Below are positions 27,401-29,824 of a stretch of 64,000 nt of DNA, one piece after another. This stretch comes from Acanthopleura granulata. Lineage: Eukaryota; Mollusca; Polyplacophora; Chitonida; Chitonidae. The stretch covers positions 10,697,871-10,761,870 of the forward strand of contig JABBOT010000014.1 of the NCBI GenBank assembly GCA_016165875.1, given 5' to 3'. The notes under the pieces are model-generated. The model was not told the origin of the DNA. It searched no databases and saw only the letters and a program-made list of their open reading frames with translations. The translations under genes were made by a program, and so were the position numbers. Position 1 is the first letter of the stretch; every line of letters starts with the position of its first letter.

Positions 27401-27549
27401 GGTTCACCCCCGAGGAGGTGAAGCTGTCGAGCTCCGCCTTGGCCTGCATGTGCTCGTACATCCACGCTGTCTATCAGTACGCCATCATTCACAGGGGCAC
27501 CTTCCCGCTCAGGCAGAACCTGTCCGAGGCTGTGTCTAATGTGGAGAGG
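305..27549 (+). CDS. DNHD1: Dynein heavy chain, DNHD1-like, copy 1 (32 exons, partial at both ends)
   Basis: This is a spliced partial gene of a dynein-type AAA+ motor. The 32 exons listed below join in consistent phases to 5535 bases (1845 codons) without a stop. Domain order is the end of AAA1 (VLIRPCALVVPD), AAA2 (Walker A GPSGSGKTT, Walker B WLVLDG), AAA3 (Walker A GGTAVGKTS, Walker B FFIDDL), an insert of about 270 residues, AAA4 (GVSYSTGRGTL, Lys replaced by Arg; LLINEAL), stalk helix 1 and the microtubule-binding domain. Known family role: minus-end microtubule motor; DNHD1 is linked to sperm flagella in mammals. The DNHD1 assignment is inference from degenerate nucleotide sites and acidic inserts; a divergent DNAH is the alternative. 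The 5' part lies before the window and the 3' part is lost at the N gap. Dynein family is near certain, the subclass moderate. Confidence 0.8.
831..982 (+). repeat. Tandem acceptor-like units before exon 2
   Basis: Three units of about 45-52 bp (CTTTYAGTTACAGCGACATCCATGCTYCAT) precede the real acceptor CTTTCAG|TTAC. Each carries a TTTCAG-like site followed by TTAC or similar, as at the exon start. Also in copy 2 (33298-33449). Confidence 0.75.
983..1112 (+). CDS. Copy 1 exon 2: AAA1-AAA2 junction
   Basis: Acceptor CGCTTTCAG, donor GCAG|GTCAGA, phase 0 to 1. It encodes GLKELKTVVTVAGKKR, the counterpart of the dynein 'YGMRAVKSVLVAAGNLKR' helix. The acceptor is the last of four tandem acceptor-like units. 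Confidence 0.88.
1371..1633 (+). CDS. Copy 1 exon 3: AAA2 N-terminal part
   Basis: Acceptor GGTTGCAG, donor AAG|GTAAAC, phase 1 to 0. It encodes EEFCIVQAIRKVISPR and LLNILRDLFP, matching 'LLLRALRDVNLPKF..DIPLFEGIISDLFPG' before AAA2. Copy 2 differs at two residues (Ser to Leu, Leu to Phe). Confidence 0.9.
2178..2372 (+). CDS. Copy 1 exon 4: AAA2 Walker A
   Basis: Acceptor TTCACAG, donor CAG|GTATGT, phase 0 to 0, 65 codons. It reads ILQLQAAVDLGHGVILSG followed by GPSGSGKTTCYQTL; the P-loop is at 2229-2255 and is fully conserved, so AAA2 could bind nucleotide. This is the best preserved nucleotide site in the visible part. Protein identical in copy 2. Confidence 0.95.
2945..2992 (+). CDS. Copy 1 exon 5: 48-bp microexon in AAA2
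   Basis: A 16-codon exon (NESDGDDPYNVEIKHG), phase 0 to 0, between TTTTCAG and GGG|GTATGT. It is conserved in copy 2, in frame with both neighbours and too short for an ORF scan. It could be skipped without a frameshift. The donor is quadruplicated in copy 2. Confidence 0.75.
3486..3674 (+). CDS. Copy 1 exon 6: AAA2 insert
   Basis: Acceptor CATAACAG, donor CAG|GTACTT, phase 0 to 0, 63 codons. It begins LTLEKLTVETREARVKW and is charged, then ends VDFFTILPNSLTPQQ. In canonical dyneins this point of AAA2 runs 'INPKAVTMDELYG'; the first part here is an insert. Protein identical in copy 2. Confidence 0.88.
4102..4387 (+). CDS. Copy 1 exon 7: AAA2 Walker B
   Basis: Acceptor GTTTTCAG, donor G|GTGAGG, phase 0 to 1. 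It encodes LFGSFKEGLWDDGILTRILR and WLVLDGAVNPAWSENLNTLL, the dynein AAA2 Walker B ('[23 protein letters not shown]'). Residues between the two motifs form a Ser-rich linker. In copy 2 the last base is A, so the junction codon is Ser rather than Gly. Confidence 0.95.
4545..4775 (+). repeat. Dispersed repeat family B
   Basis: About 220 bp sharing an ordered set of short motifs with 21835-22058: AAATGACC, CCAAAATT, TTTTCTCAGTGGGATATC, GAATTCTCAGAATCATGA, TGAGCAACTT, GACGAAATTTAAG. Diverged and without an ORF. Copy 2 counterpart 37373-37594. Confidence 0.6.
5062..5227 (+). CDS. Copy 1 exon 8: AAA2 sensor region
   Basis: Acceptor GCTTCACAG; it completes the split codon of exon 7. The peptide ATVLFETTDLSWASPAMIAR matches the dynein 'FEVQDLAVASPATVSRCGMVY' sensor segment. 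The donor ATG|GTACTT (end 5227) is chosen because it gives phase 2, as the next exon requires; a donor six bases downstream is possible. Confidence 0.85.
5228..5875 (+). other. Intron 8, nothing recognised
   Basis: Unique-looking intron sequence with no convincing ORF, repeat or RNA. Copy 2 counterpart 38049-38695 is nearly identical. Confidence 0.6.
5876..6108 (+). CDS. Copy 1 exon 9: AAA2-AAA3 linker
   Basis: Acceptor TATTTCAG, donor G|GTACGA, phase 2 to 1. It encodes IRILDQLVTDVFGPTLKFL, matching 'LFDKYVPPCLEFV', then LLSKYF as in 'LLDAL'. Copy 2 differs at one residue (RQT to RQA). Confidence 0.88.
6938..7108 (+). mobile_element. SINE family A, 3' part
   Basis: Family core GGTCGTGGGTTTCCCC, CTCCCACCATAATGCTG, ATATTCTTGAGTACCTACGT and tail CCAATCAAATAAATAAATAA. 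The tRNA-like head is missing. Counterpart 39758-39928. Confidence 0.85.
7155..7329 (+). CDS. Copy 1 exon 10: AAA3 N-terminal part
   Basis: Acceptor GACTTCAG, donor CAG|GTACAT, phase 1 to 2. A Ser-rich stretch is followed by LELLKSMFAFSYIWAFGGHI, matching dynein 'IEKIFLFALIWSVGGTL'. Protein identical in copy 2. Confidence 0.9.
7383..7652 (+). mobile_element. tRNA-like SINE, second family
   Basis: Head with an A-box-like GGCAGAGTGGGTAAGG and a B-box-like GCAGGTTCAGACC about 45 bases apart, then an unrelated body and an A-rich tail (AAAAATAAAAATTAAAATTC). Its body differs from family A. Counterpart 40204-40463 has lost part of the A box. Confidence 0.6.
7653..8349 (+). other. Intron 10, remainder
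   Basis: No gene, repeat or RNA recognised. Counterpart 40464-41155 keeps the sequence with scattered substitutions. Confidence 0.5.
8350..8539 (+). CDS. Copy 1 exon 11: AAA3, before Walker A
   Basis: Acceptor ATTTTCAG, donor GAG|GTAAGG, phase 2 to 0. It starts YKEKFDRCARE ('RKKFDEFLRE') and continues GLIYDFYVD and VRWSDKP, matching 'TVFDYYVDLKTGEWVPWSE'. It ends PPTYVVTPE, the run-up to the AAA3 P-loop. Protein identical in copy 2. Confidence 0.92.
8540..9615 (+). other. Intron 11, nothing recognised
   Basis: Short open frames here are not conserved as protein and lack dynein similarity. Differences from copy 2 are a poly-A versus poly-C tract near 8652 and a 21-bp indel near 9500. Confidence 0.5.
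9616..9714 (+). CDS. Copy 1 exon 12: AAA3 Walker A
   Basis: Acceptor TTTTCAG, donor CAG|GTAATA, phase 0 to 0, 33 codons. It reads VDRYHYLIDLLLSAGHCVHL then TGGTAVGKTSVIQ. The P-loop keeps GKT/S but has GGTAVGKTS where most dyneins have GPTGTGKT. Protein identical in copy 2. Confidence 0.93.
9715..10232 (+). other. Intron 12, nothing recognised
   Basis: AT-rich intron with no recognised element, nearly identical to 42502-43019. Confidence 0.5.
10233..10425 (+). CDS. Copy 1 exon 13: AAA3 Walker B
   Basis: Acceptor GATTGACAG, donor G|GTATAT, phase 0 to 1. TRIQMSPGLTSERLGQRLL matches 'PLTINFSAQTTSAQ', and DLTFFIDDLHTAQ is the AAA3 Walker B ('LVFFIDDLNMP') with the usual Asn replaced by His. Protein identical in copy 2. 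Confidence 0.93.
10757..11120 (+). repeat. 28-bp minisatellite, about 13 units
   Basis: Unit TTGATGCCTGTCTTATGTCT+TGTCCTAA with small variations. In copy 2 only about one unit remains (43391-43427), and roughly 150 bp of flank upstream of the array are missing too. Confidence 0.95.
11121..11481 (+). other. Intron 13, remainder
   Basis: No element recognised between the 28-bp array and exon 14. Counterpart 43428-43792. Confidence 0.5.
11482..11613 (+). CDS. Copy 1 exon 14: AAA3
   Basis: Acceptor CACCTCAG, donor G|GTATGT, phase 1 to 1. LELLRQLLTEGSLYDVERK matches dynein 'PIELLRQWLDHGGWYDRKD'. Symmetric phase-1 exon. Copy 2 has Pro for one Ser. Confidence 0.9.
11614..12234 (+). other. Intron 14, nothing recognised
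   Basis: No element found. A weak repetition of TCCACTTTCTTTCACCAGCCTCT and TCCATTTTCTTGTACTAGCCTCT lies just before the acceptor (about 12138 and 12207), another possible acceptor-side duplication. Confidence 0.5.
12235..12413 (+). CDS. Copy 1 exon 15: AAA3 sensor region
   Basis: Acceptor CTCCTCAG, donor AAT|GTAGGT, phase 1 to 0. VMSARLTRLLVTLTYFELP matches 'ISPRFLRHFNVLSLPEPS', and LLSIMSKPILSWLEEFP matches 'LKTIFSTILSGHL'. Copy 2 has Ser for Ala near the start. Confidence 0.9.
12450..12613 (+). mobile_element. SINE family A, with tRNA-like head
   Basis: Head TCCATGGCTGAGGGGGTTGG (A box) and GTGAGTTCTAGCCC (B box), then a shortened body and TATAAGTGAAATATTCC. It lacks the AAATAAATA tail. 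Counterpart 44757-44915. Confidence 0.8.
12648..12790 (+). repeat. Degenerate 32-bp array before exon 16
   Basis: About four units of TTTGGTATCCAAARTRYACATTTTGATCTTA type run up to the exon 16 acceptor. Counterpart 44950-45092. Confidence 0.75.
12797..12983 (+). CDS. Copy 1 exon 16: AAA3 lid
   Basis: Acceptor TGTTTCAG, donor G|GTAAGC, phase 0 to 1. KFRPTPAHAHYLFSFHSV is the dynein '[24 protein letters not shown]' motif, followed by a very basic run RTRRIKVRRRERKGF not usual here. Copy 2 has Ala for Ser in the FHSV-S-V stretch. The region just upstream of the acceptor is a degenerate 32-bp array. Confidence 0.93.
13147..13800 (+). repeat. Diverged tandem echoes of the exon 17 5' end
   Basis: GTTTTTCAG|ATAGATTGGCACATTTTGGGACAGCTGACTTGTCTC (13180 on) and AAAGATTGGCACAGTTTAGTG..CACTTGTCTCGTCAGAG (13665 on) resemble the true exon start TTTTTTCAG|AGAGCCTGGCATACATTGGA..GACTTCTCTCGTCAGAG at 13736. 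This gives three related units, two intronic. Confidence 0.6.
13736..13903 (+). CDS. Copy 1 exon 17: AAA3 C-terminal helix
   Basis: Acceptor GTTTTTTCAG, donor G|GTAGGC, phase 1 to 1. SIAQLWCHECNRVFADRLID matches dynein 'RLWCHEVLRVFYDRLVD'. Both ends of this exon are echoed by tandem repeats: weak copies of its 5' end lie upstream and a 71-bp array built from its 3' end lies downstream. Protein identical in copy 2. Confidence 0.9.
13875..14937 (+). repeat. 71-bp minisatellite founded on the exon 17 donor, about 15 units
   Basis: The first unit starts 29 bases inside exon 17 (GTTTGCAGACCGCCTTATTG) and crosses the donor. Later units read ATTTGCAGAACACCTTATAG then CTGTGAAAAGTTAAGCCATG, so the donor GGTAGG has decayed. 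Copy 2 has about 10 units (46177-46880). Confidence 0.93.
15010..15222 (+). mobile_element. SINE family A
   Basis: Head remnant with B box TTTGAGTTCAAGACC, core GGTCATGGGTTTCCCTC and CTCCCACCATAATGCTG, tail ATCAAATAAATAAATAAAC. Counterpart 46954-47166. Confidence 0.85.
15338..15470 (+). repeat. Dispersed repeat family C
   Basis: Begins GAAGTTTGTCAGTTACTTG and contains AATACTGACTGCCATTGTGTAAG. Similar segments lie at 19945-20060, 24690-24850 and 30508-30632. The 3' part resembles the SINE A tail. Confidence 0.55.
15497..15744 (+). mobile_element. SINE family A, near full length
   Basis: About 245 bp. tRNA-like head GGCCTCCATGGCCAAGGGGG (A box TGGCCAAGGGG) and GCGAGTTCAAGTCC (B box), core CTCCCACCATAATGCTG, then TATAAGTGAAATATATTTGA and tail AATCAAATAAATAAATAGAT. 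Counterpart 47441-47688. Confidence 0.92.
15871..16284 (+). CDS. Copy 1 exon 18: AAA3-AAA4 insert, first part
   Basis: Acceptor TGTTCACAG, donor G|GTTAGC, phase 1 to 1, 414 bases. It starts DISWYHRTLETVAVKYF, matching 'EDRKWFLKLLKEIVKKHF'. About 100 residues follow that are rich in Pro, Gly, Ser and Glu, with no known domain and probably disordered. Copy 2 has His for one Arg. Confidence 0.88.
16540..16668 (+). mobile_element. SINE family A, 3' part
   Basis: GGTTGTGGGTTTCCCCGGGC, CTCCTACCATAATG, TATTCTTGAGTATGCAAAAC and an AAATAAATAAATAAATAA tail ending about 25 bp before exon 19. Counterpart 48484-48612. Confidence 0.85.
16694..16933 (+). CDS. Copy 1 exon 19: acidic insert
   Basis: Acceptor TTTTTGCAG, donor G|GTGAGT, phase 1 to 1, 240 bases. 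The exon is Thr-rich, then strongly acidic (DISSEDEESSSEENLVSSSE), with many potential casein-kinase sites. A symmetric exon, so it could be skipped in frame. Copy 2 differs at two residues (Ser to Gly, Ile to Val). Confidence 0.85.
16934..17627 (+). other. Intron 19, nothing recognised
   Basis: No element recognised. A 75-codon frame at 17296-17523 has no family resemblance and shows no sign of being coding. Confidence 0.5.
17628..17690 (+). CDS. Copy 1 exon 20: short insert exon
   Basis: 63 bases, phase 1 to 1, acceptor TGTTGTAG, donor G|GTCAGG. It encodes DSPGMAMSEDVDLGASQNSQ. No long open frame marks it; support comes from phase, splice sites and conservation in copy 2. Confidence 0.7.
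17691..18174 (+). other. Intron 20
   Basis: Holds a G-rich tract near 18028 and a SINE A-type tail fragment (CCAATCAAATAAATAAATGA) near 18072; otherwise nothing recognised. Confidence 0.55.
18175..18287 (+). CDS. Copy 1 exon 21: end of insert
   Basis: Acceptor GAAACAG, donor GAG|GTACTT, phase 1 to 0. It encodes GAIRRVSKQGKRGVTFKTGL, then an acidic DADQEEYDGPLMTYDE. RRVS and the basic run suggest a phosphorylation site; no domain recognised. Protein identical in copy 2. Confidence 0.83.
18523..19069 (+). repeat. 26-bp minisatellite, 21 units
   Basis: Unit GGTTTACTGTGTGCTGAACA+ACCTAA, very homogeneous. Copy 2 has 11 units (50460-50745). Not related to a neighbouring exon. Confidence 0.96.
19213..19306 (+). 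CDS. Copy 1 exon 22: start of AAA4
   Basis: Acceptor CATTGCAG, donor G|GTGAGG, phase 0 to 1. SLADILYSKHFMRILTE is the counterpart of dynein 'LLFGDFLDP'. Protein identical in copy 2. Confidence 0.83.
19528..19672 (+). mobile_element. SINE family A, 3' part
   Basis: CAAGTCCAGCT (B-box end), GGCCATGGGTTCCCCCTGGG, AAGTGAAATATTCTTGAGTA and an AATCAAATAAATAAATAAAT tail. Counterpart 51234-51376. Confidence 0.85.
19945..20060 (+). repeat. Dispersed repeat family C
   Basis: ACTTTGTCAGTGACTTGC, CCATGAAACTGACTGCCAAG, TATAAGTGAAACATTTTGGA; lies just before exon 23. Counterpart about 51651-51767. Confidence 0.5.
20108..20250 (+). CDS. Copy 1 exon 23: AAA4
   Basis: Acceptor GTTGCCAG, donor ATG|GTGAGT, phase 1 to 0. 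LDLAFFTQAVQHAARLSRVM matches dynein 'MNLVLFEDAIEHVSRISRVL'. The end of this exon and its donor recur in the following intron. Protein identical in copy 2. Confidence 0.93.
20216..20650 (+). repeat. Tandem duplication of the exon 23 end and donor
   Basis: The exon end (GTCCAGCACGCGGCCAGACT, GAGCAGGGTCATG|GTGAGTACTGG) recurs in the intron as TATCCAGCACGTGGCGCAGC with GAGCAGGGTCATG (20320 and 20495), and as GAGTAGGGTCATGGTGAGTA (20403 and 20618). About two imperfect units of some 170 bp. Counterpart 51922-52356. Confidence 0.85.
20921..21016 (+). CDS. Copy 1 exon 24: degenerate AAA4 Walker A
   Basis: Acceptor TTGACAG, donor AAG|GTAAGT, phase 0 to 0, 32 codons. HALLLGVSYSTGRGTLAKLA aligns with 'ALLVGVGGSGKQSLSRLAAF', but the P-loop Lys is Arg and two residues are added, so nucleotide binding is doubtful. 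Only silent changes in copy 2. Confidence 0.93.
21227..21355 (+). repeat. 16-bp minisatellite, about 8 units
   Basis: Unit TTGAACACTTGCMTCA. Copy 2 has about 4 units (52922-52988). Confidence 0.9.
21715..21797 (+). mobile_element. SINE family A tail fragment
   Basis: TTGTATAAGTGAAATATTCT, TGAGAACAGCATAAAACACC, AGTTAAATAAATA. Counterpart 53347-53431. Confidence 0.75.
21835..22058 (+). repeat. Dispersed repeat family B
   Basis: CACCCCAAAATGCACATTTT, CTTTTTCAGTAGGATATCAT, GAACTCTCAGAATGAGGAAA, TTGACGAAATTTCAAGTCAT. Counterpart 53467-53690. Confidence 0.6.
22076..22247 (+). CDS. Copy 1 exon 25: degenerate AAA4 Walker B
   Basis: Acceptor GTAACCAG, donor G|GTGAGC, phase 0 to 1. CCNYAGVTKKPAVLLINEAL aligns with 'LYRKAGVEGKPVVFLFTDTQI'; the Asp of the Walker B is Asn here. 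Only silent changes in copy 2. Confidence 0.92.
22262..22690 (+). repeat. Degenerate 19-20-bp array filling intron 25
   Basis: About 20 diverged units around GACAAATACCTGTGACAAA. It produces long spurious frames on the minus strand. Counterpart 53897-54325 has the same length. Confidence 0.8.
22724..22891 (+). CDS. Copy 1 exon 26: AAA4 (NLHVVVCL motif)
   Basis: Acceptor GATTGCAG, donor G|GTATGT, phase 1 to 1. PGLYNEEELQDLI matches 'PNLFPKDEKEEI', and FLKKVRQNLHVVVCLNYRG matches 'FIERVRRNLHVVLCMSPVG'. Protein identical in copy 2. Confidence 0.95.
23432..23589 (+). CDS. Copy 1 exon 27: AAA4
   Basis: Acceptor TTTGCAG, donor AAG|GTGAGG, phase 1 to 0. KCPGLLKQCVYVDVYREW matches dynein 'MFPSLVNCCTIDWFSEWP'. 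Copy 2 has two changes (Asp to Asn in SSDF, Asn to Asp in REWN). Confidence 0.93.
23805..23965 (+). repeat. Dispersed repeat family B, partial
   Basis: GGCCTAAATTTTCAGCACCA, TTTTTCCAGTCGGATATCTT, ACAAACCTCAGAGAAAAAA follow the family B order. Counterpart about 55352-55507. Confidence 0.5.
24130..24339 (+). CDS. Copy 1 exon 28: end of AAA4
   Basis: Acceptor ATTACAG (24130), or CTTCAG six bases on, both in frame. Donor CAG|GTCAGT, phase 0 to 0. It ends YTPLTFMEFTRIFRAVSVHL, matching 'YVTPTSYLELLKLYKSLLEKK' before the stalk. Copy 2 has Leu for Phe and Gly for Ala near the start. A damaged copy of most of this exon follows directly. Confidence 0.93.
24346..24565 (+). pseudogene. Damaged tandem duplicate of exon 28
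   Basis: 24346-24490 repeats 24196-24339 with a period of 150 bases (50 codons): ATGACAGCCAAGGCTGCAGT, CACCACAGGGAACACCTGAC, TTTATGGAGTTTACCCGTAT. A TAG lies 12 codons in (GAAGAGTAG) and a TGA replaces the last Arg codon (AAATGACAACAG). A third fragment, 24489-24565, repeats TTCTACACACCCCTCACTTT and TCTTCAGAGTTGTCTTTGTA. Present in copy 2 (55894-56110). Confidence 0.88.
24690..24850 (+). repeat. Dispersed repeat family C
   Basis: AAAGTTTGTCATTATCTGGC, GGTTTACCACGGCTCTCCAG, CATAAAACTGACTGCCATCA. Counterpart about 56270-56397. Confidence 0.5.
24932..25102 (+). CDS. Copy 1 exon 29: stalk coiled coil 1
   Basis: Acceptor CTATCAG, donor CAG|GTGGGT, phase 0 to 0, 57 codons. It begins ATIEKYQVLLGKMNQASATI with heptad spacing of hydrophobics, aligning with 'RYENGLDKLLETNEQVAEMQ' of stalk helix 1. 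Protein identical in copy 2. Confidence 0.93.
25103..25849 (+). other. Intron 29, nothing recognised
   Basis: A short direct repeat (CGACTCGGATCAAGACTTGA / TGACTCGAATCAAGGCTTGA, CCATT following) at 25151-25200; otherwise no element. Confidence 0.5.
25850..25968 (+). mobile_element. SINE family A, 3' part
   Basis: GGTTTCCCCCGGGCTTTGCT, CCATTATAATGCTGGCCGCC, GTGAGATATCCTTGAGTACA, tail AATCAAATGAATAAAAAAAA. It ends about 25 bp from exon 30. Counterpart 57397-57515. Confidence 0.85.
25993..26088 (+). CDS. Copy 1 exon 30: stalk coiled coil 1, second part
   Basis: Acceptor TCCTGAAG, donor AAG|GTACGC, phase 0 to 0, 32 codons (QLEDCKNQEEKIASLLK and HYKEELSSAFDK). A SINE ends about 25 bases before the acceptor, so little intron separates them. 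Identical in copy 2. Confidence 0.85.
26105..26460 (+). other. Intron 30, first part
   Basis: No element recognised; nearly identical in copy 2 (57652-58007). Confidence 0.5.
26500..26695 (+). mobile_element. SINE family A
   Basis: Head end TGACCCAGGTGCCTCTCACC with B box TGAGTTCAAGCCC, core GGTCGTGGGTTTCCCCTGGG, tail CCCCAATCAAATAATTC. Counterpart 58047-58242. Confidence 0.85.
26764..26918 (+). CDS. Copy 1 exon 31: stalk tip, start of microtubule-binding domain
   Basis: Acceptor TGCCACCAG, donor GA|GTAAGT, phase 0 to 2. SYEAAKLALAALDEQ matches 'PALEAAIAALNTLK', and SYRAPPVTVKWVVGSLCVLF matches 'SMKNPPAGVKLVMEAVCVM'. Copy 2 has Ala for Ser in VVGS. Confidence 0.95.
26982..27217 (+). mobile_element. 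Copy-1-specific insertion of a repeat-cored element
   Basis: 2.5 units of a 36-bp repeat (CAATAAGACACATGCCCTGG..TGTCACAGCG) followed by about 140 bp (GAGGACTCCTCGTTATACAT, ATGATGGTCTCTTTCGTATT). Closely related to 29030-29316 and 59390-59676. Absent from copy 2 at about 58526. An (ATT)n tract follows. Confidence 0.8.
27279..27549 (+). CDS. Copy 1 exon 32: microtubule-binding domain
   Basis: Acceptor GTTACAG, donor AGG|GTAAGT, phase 2 to 0. WDSGKQLLLKDNLIDDLIFY and DKEHIPQHIFTRLEAYV match dynein 'WEVAKKLLSDPNFLKSLVEYDKDNIP', then FTPEEVKLSSSALACMCSYI. Its last 17 bases plus the donor are the founder of the 38-bp array that follows. Last exon of copy 1 before the gap; protein identical in copy 2. 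Confidence 0.95.
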
Positions 27550-28578
27550 GTAAGTCATGAGGGGAGGCTGCGTCTAATGTGGAGAGGGTAAGTCATGAGG
27601 GGAGGCTGTGTCTAATGTGGAGAGGGTAAGTCATGAGGGGAGGCTGCGTCTAATGTGGAGAGGGTAAGTCATGAGGGGAGGCTGTGTCTAATGTGGAGAG
27701 GGTAAGTCATGAGGGGAGGCTGCGTCTAATGTGGAGAGGGTAAGGCTTATGTGGAGAGGGTAAGTCATGAGGGGAGGCTGCTTCTAATGTGGAGAGGGTA
27801 AGTCATGAGGGGAGGCTGCTTCTAATGTGGAGAGGGTAAGTCATGAGGGGAGGCTGCGTCTAATGTGGAGAGGGTAAGTCATGAGGGGAGGCTGCGTCTA
27901 ATGTGGAGAGGGTAAGTCATGAGGGGAGGCTGCTTCTAATGTGGAGAGGGTAAGTCATGAGGGGAGGCTGCGTCTAATGTGGAGAGGGTAAGTCATGAGG
28001 GGAGGCTGTGTCTAATGTGGAGAAGGTAAGTCATGAGGGGAGGCTGCGTCTAATGTGGAGAAGGTAAGTCATGAGGGGAGGCTGCGTCTAATGTGGAGAG
28101 GGTAAGTCATGAGGGGAGGCTGCGTCTAATGTGGAGAGGGTAAGTCATGAGGGGAGGCTGCGTCTAATGTGGAGAGGGTAAGTCATGAGGGGAGGCTGCG
28201 TCTAATGTGGAGAGGGTAAGTCATGAGGGGAGGCTGCTTCTAATGTGGAGAGGGTAAGTCATGAGGGGAGGCTGCTTCTAATGTGGAGAGGGTAAGTCAT
28301 GAGGGGAGGCTGCGTCTAATGTGGAGAAGGTAAGTCATGAGGGGAGGCTGCGTCTAATGTGGAGAAGGTAAGTCATGAGGGGAGGCTGTGTCTAATGTGG
28401 AGAAGGTAAGTCATGAGGGGAGGCTGCTTCTAATGTGGAGAGGGTAAGTCATGAGGGGAGGCTGCGTCTAATGTGGAGAGGGTAAGTCATGAGGGGAGGC
28501 TGTGTCTAATGTGGAGAAGGTAAGTCATGAGGGGAGGCTGCGTCTAATGTGGAGACGGTAAGTCATGAGGGGAGGCTG
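27550..28578 (+). repeat. 38-bp array of 5' splice donors, about 27 units
   Basis: Unit GTAAGTCATGAGGGGAGGCT+GCGTCTAATGTGGAGAGG. The founder is the last 17 bases of exon 32 (GTCTAATGTGGAGAGG) with donor GTAAGT. Nearly every unit keeps AGG|GTAAGT, a near-consensus donor. 38 is not a multiple of 3 and the frame meets a stop at the end of the first unit. One unit near 27735 is shortened. Copy 2 has two units. Confidence 0.97.
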
Positions 28579-29029
28579 TTGCAGATACCAGTCGATTCCG
28601 ACAAGTCTGCCCGCATGTGTGGTTGTAGCCTTGTGTATCAGATTGAATGCAATTAGACAGTATTCTTTCATAAATTAAACCTATTAATTATTAAACTTCA
28701 GAAAGTTTTTCATCTTGGCAACTGGCCACATTTGCAGAGGTATACTGGAATCTGTCTTTCGTCTCTCTCATATATACATGTATAAACCAAAAGGCCATGT
28801 TGTTGACTCATTTTGCAGTGTGATGCTGTACTTTGACAGAACTTATCCAGGTTATATTATTGTTTTCTTTTTTTCTGTTTTCATTTATTTCTGAATTAAA
28901 ATAGCTTCAGTGTGACAAGTTACAGACCAAGTTCAGGGTTAATTGGGCCATTTTGTCCATTTTCCACTAAGTTGAATATGACTGTTTTCGATCTGTGGTG
29001 GGCTTTGAAATAGCTATTATGCTCACAGC
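28579..29029 (+). other. Intron 32 (copy 1), nothing recognised
   Basis: No element recognised between the 38-bp array and the repeat-cored element. Confidence 0.5.
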
Positions 29030-29316
29030 GCAACGCGAATAAGACACATGCCCTGGTGTCACAGTGCAATGCGAATAAGACACATGCCCTGGTGTCACAG
29101 CGCAATGCGAATAAGACACATGCCCTGGTGTCACAGAGCAACGCCAATAAGACACATGCCCTGGTGTTAATGATACCGTGATCTGTGTTGTAAGATTTGC
29201 TTGAGGACTCCTCGTTATACATCATGCGTCATTTTACTATAATTTCCTTCAAATATGATGGTCTCTTTCGTATTTCATTCAGTTTTCATTTTAGTTCAAC
29301 TGGTATATTGTGTCAG
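29030..29316 (+). mobile_element. Repeat-cored element at the contig end
   Basis: About four units of the 36-bp repeat, then the same 140-bp flank as at 27080-27217, cut by the N gap. Intact counterpart 59390-59676. Confidence 0.7.
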
Positions 29317-29329
29317 NNNNNNNNNNNNN
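29317..29329. other. Assembly gap (13 N)
   Basis: Thirteen undetermined bases. The sequence before it is intron 32 of copy 1; the sequence after it is an intron upstream of AAA1 exons, so the gap joins two non-adjacent parts of the gene. The break falls at the end of a dispersed repeat that occurs three times in the window. Confidence 0.99.
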
Positions 29330-29704
29330 GTGACAATAACAGTCTAATAGGTGATTCTGTCACATCTGTGTTTTGTATCTGCCTACTGATTGGTGGATTA
29401 TTAAACGAGATGGTATGATGAAAGGCATTAACCCTCTTGCTGGAGTTTTAAAAAAAGAATTCAGGTATTTTAGGTAGTTTTTAATGGTGTGACCCATCAC
29501 GGCAGTTTTTTTTTTTTTTGTTTTGTTTTTGCACTGTCCGAAAGATACAGTTGTCTGTAGCTTCAACATGGTTTGGGTAAGTTTTACCTACATAATTGTT
29601 TTGTTGTTTGATCTATCTTGTGCTCAAGTACATGCATGTGTATGCCTAGAATAAATCTCATTCTATATTGTATTGTAAAGTGTAATTGAACTTTGTTTCC
29701 ATAG
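29330..29704 (+). other. Intron before exon U1
   Basis: First sequence after the gap; intronic, with poly-T tracts and nothing recognised. Confidence 0.5.
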
Positions 29705-29824
29705 AAACCAGGTGTAAGTGACAAGGTGATCAGAAGGAACTCACTGACGACGCTGCACCCACTGCCCCCAGAGGAGGATCAGCCCAGCCTGCTCAGACAG
29801 AACACAGTGCCACACGGTTTCAAC
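29705..29824 (+). CDS. Copy 2 upstream exon U1: AAA1 insert
   Basis: Acceptor TTTCCATAG (an in-frame stop lies just upstream, which supports the boundary), donor AAC|GTAAGA, 40 codons, phase 0 to 0. RRNSLTTLHPLPPEEDQP has no recognised domain; by position it is an insert between the AAA1 Walker B and sensor. Its counterpart in copy 1 lies before the window. Confidence 0.72.

Larger units (their letters stand above)
1..29316 (+). repeat. Large direct duplication, copy 1
   Basis: Every base from the window start to the gap has a collinear counterpart in 32468-59676. Offsets shift only through indels, mostly in tandem arrays (32467 at the start, 32561 after a 94-bp duplication, 31547 near the end). 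The copy ends at the N run, at the base matching 59676. Confidence 0.97.

Noticed and set aside
27214..27558. Minus-strand frame of 114 residues over exon 32 (166 residues at 58377-58877)
   Set aside because: Antisense to a strongly conserved dynein exon; its Asn run comes from the ATT microsatellite. A shadow frame.
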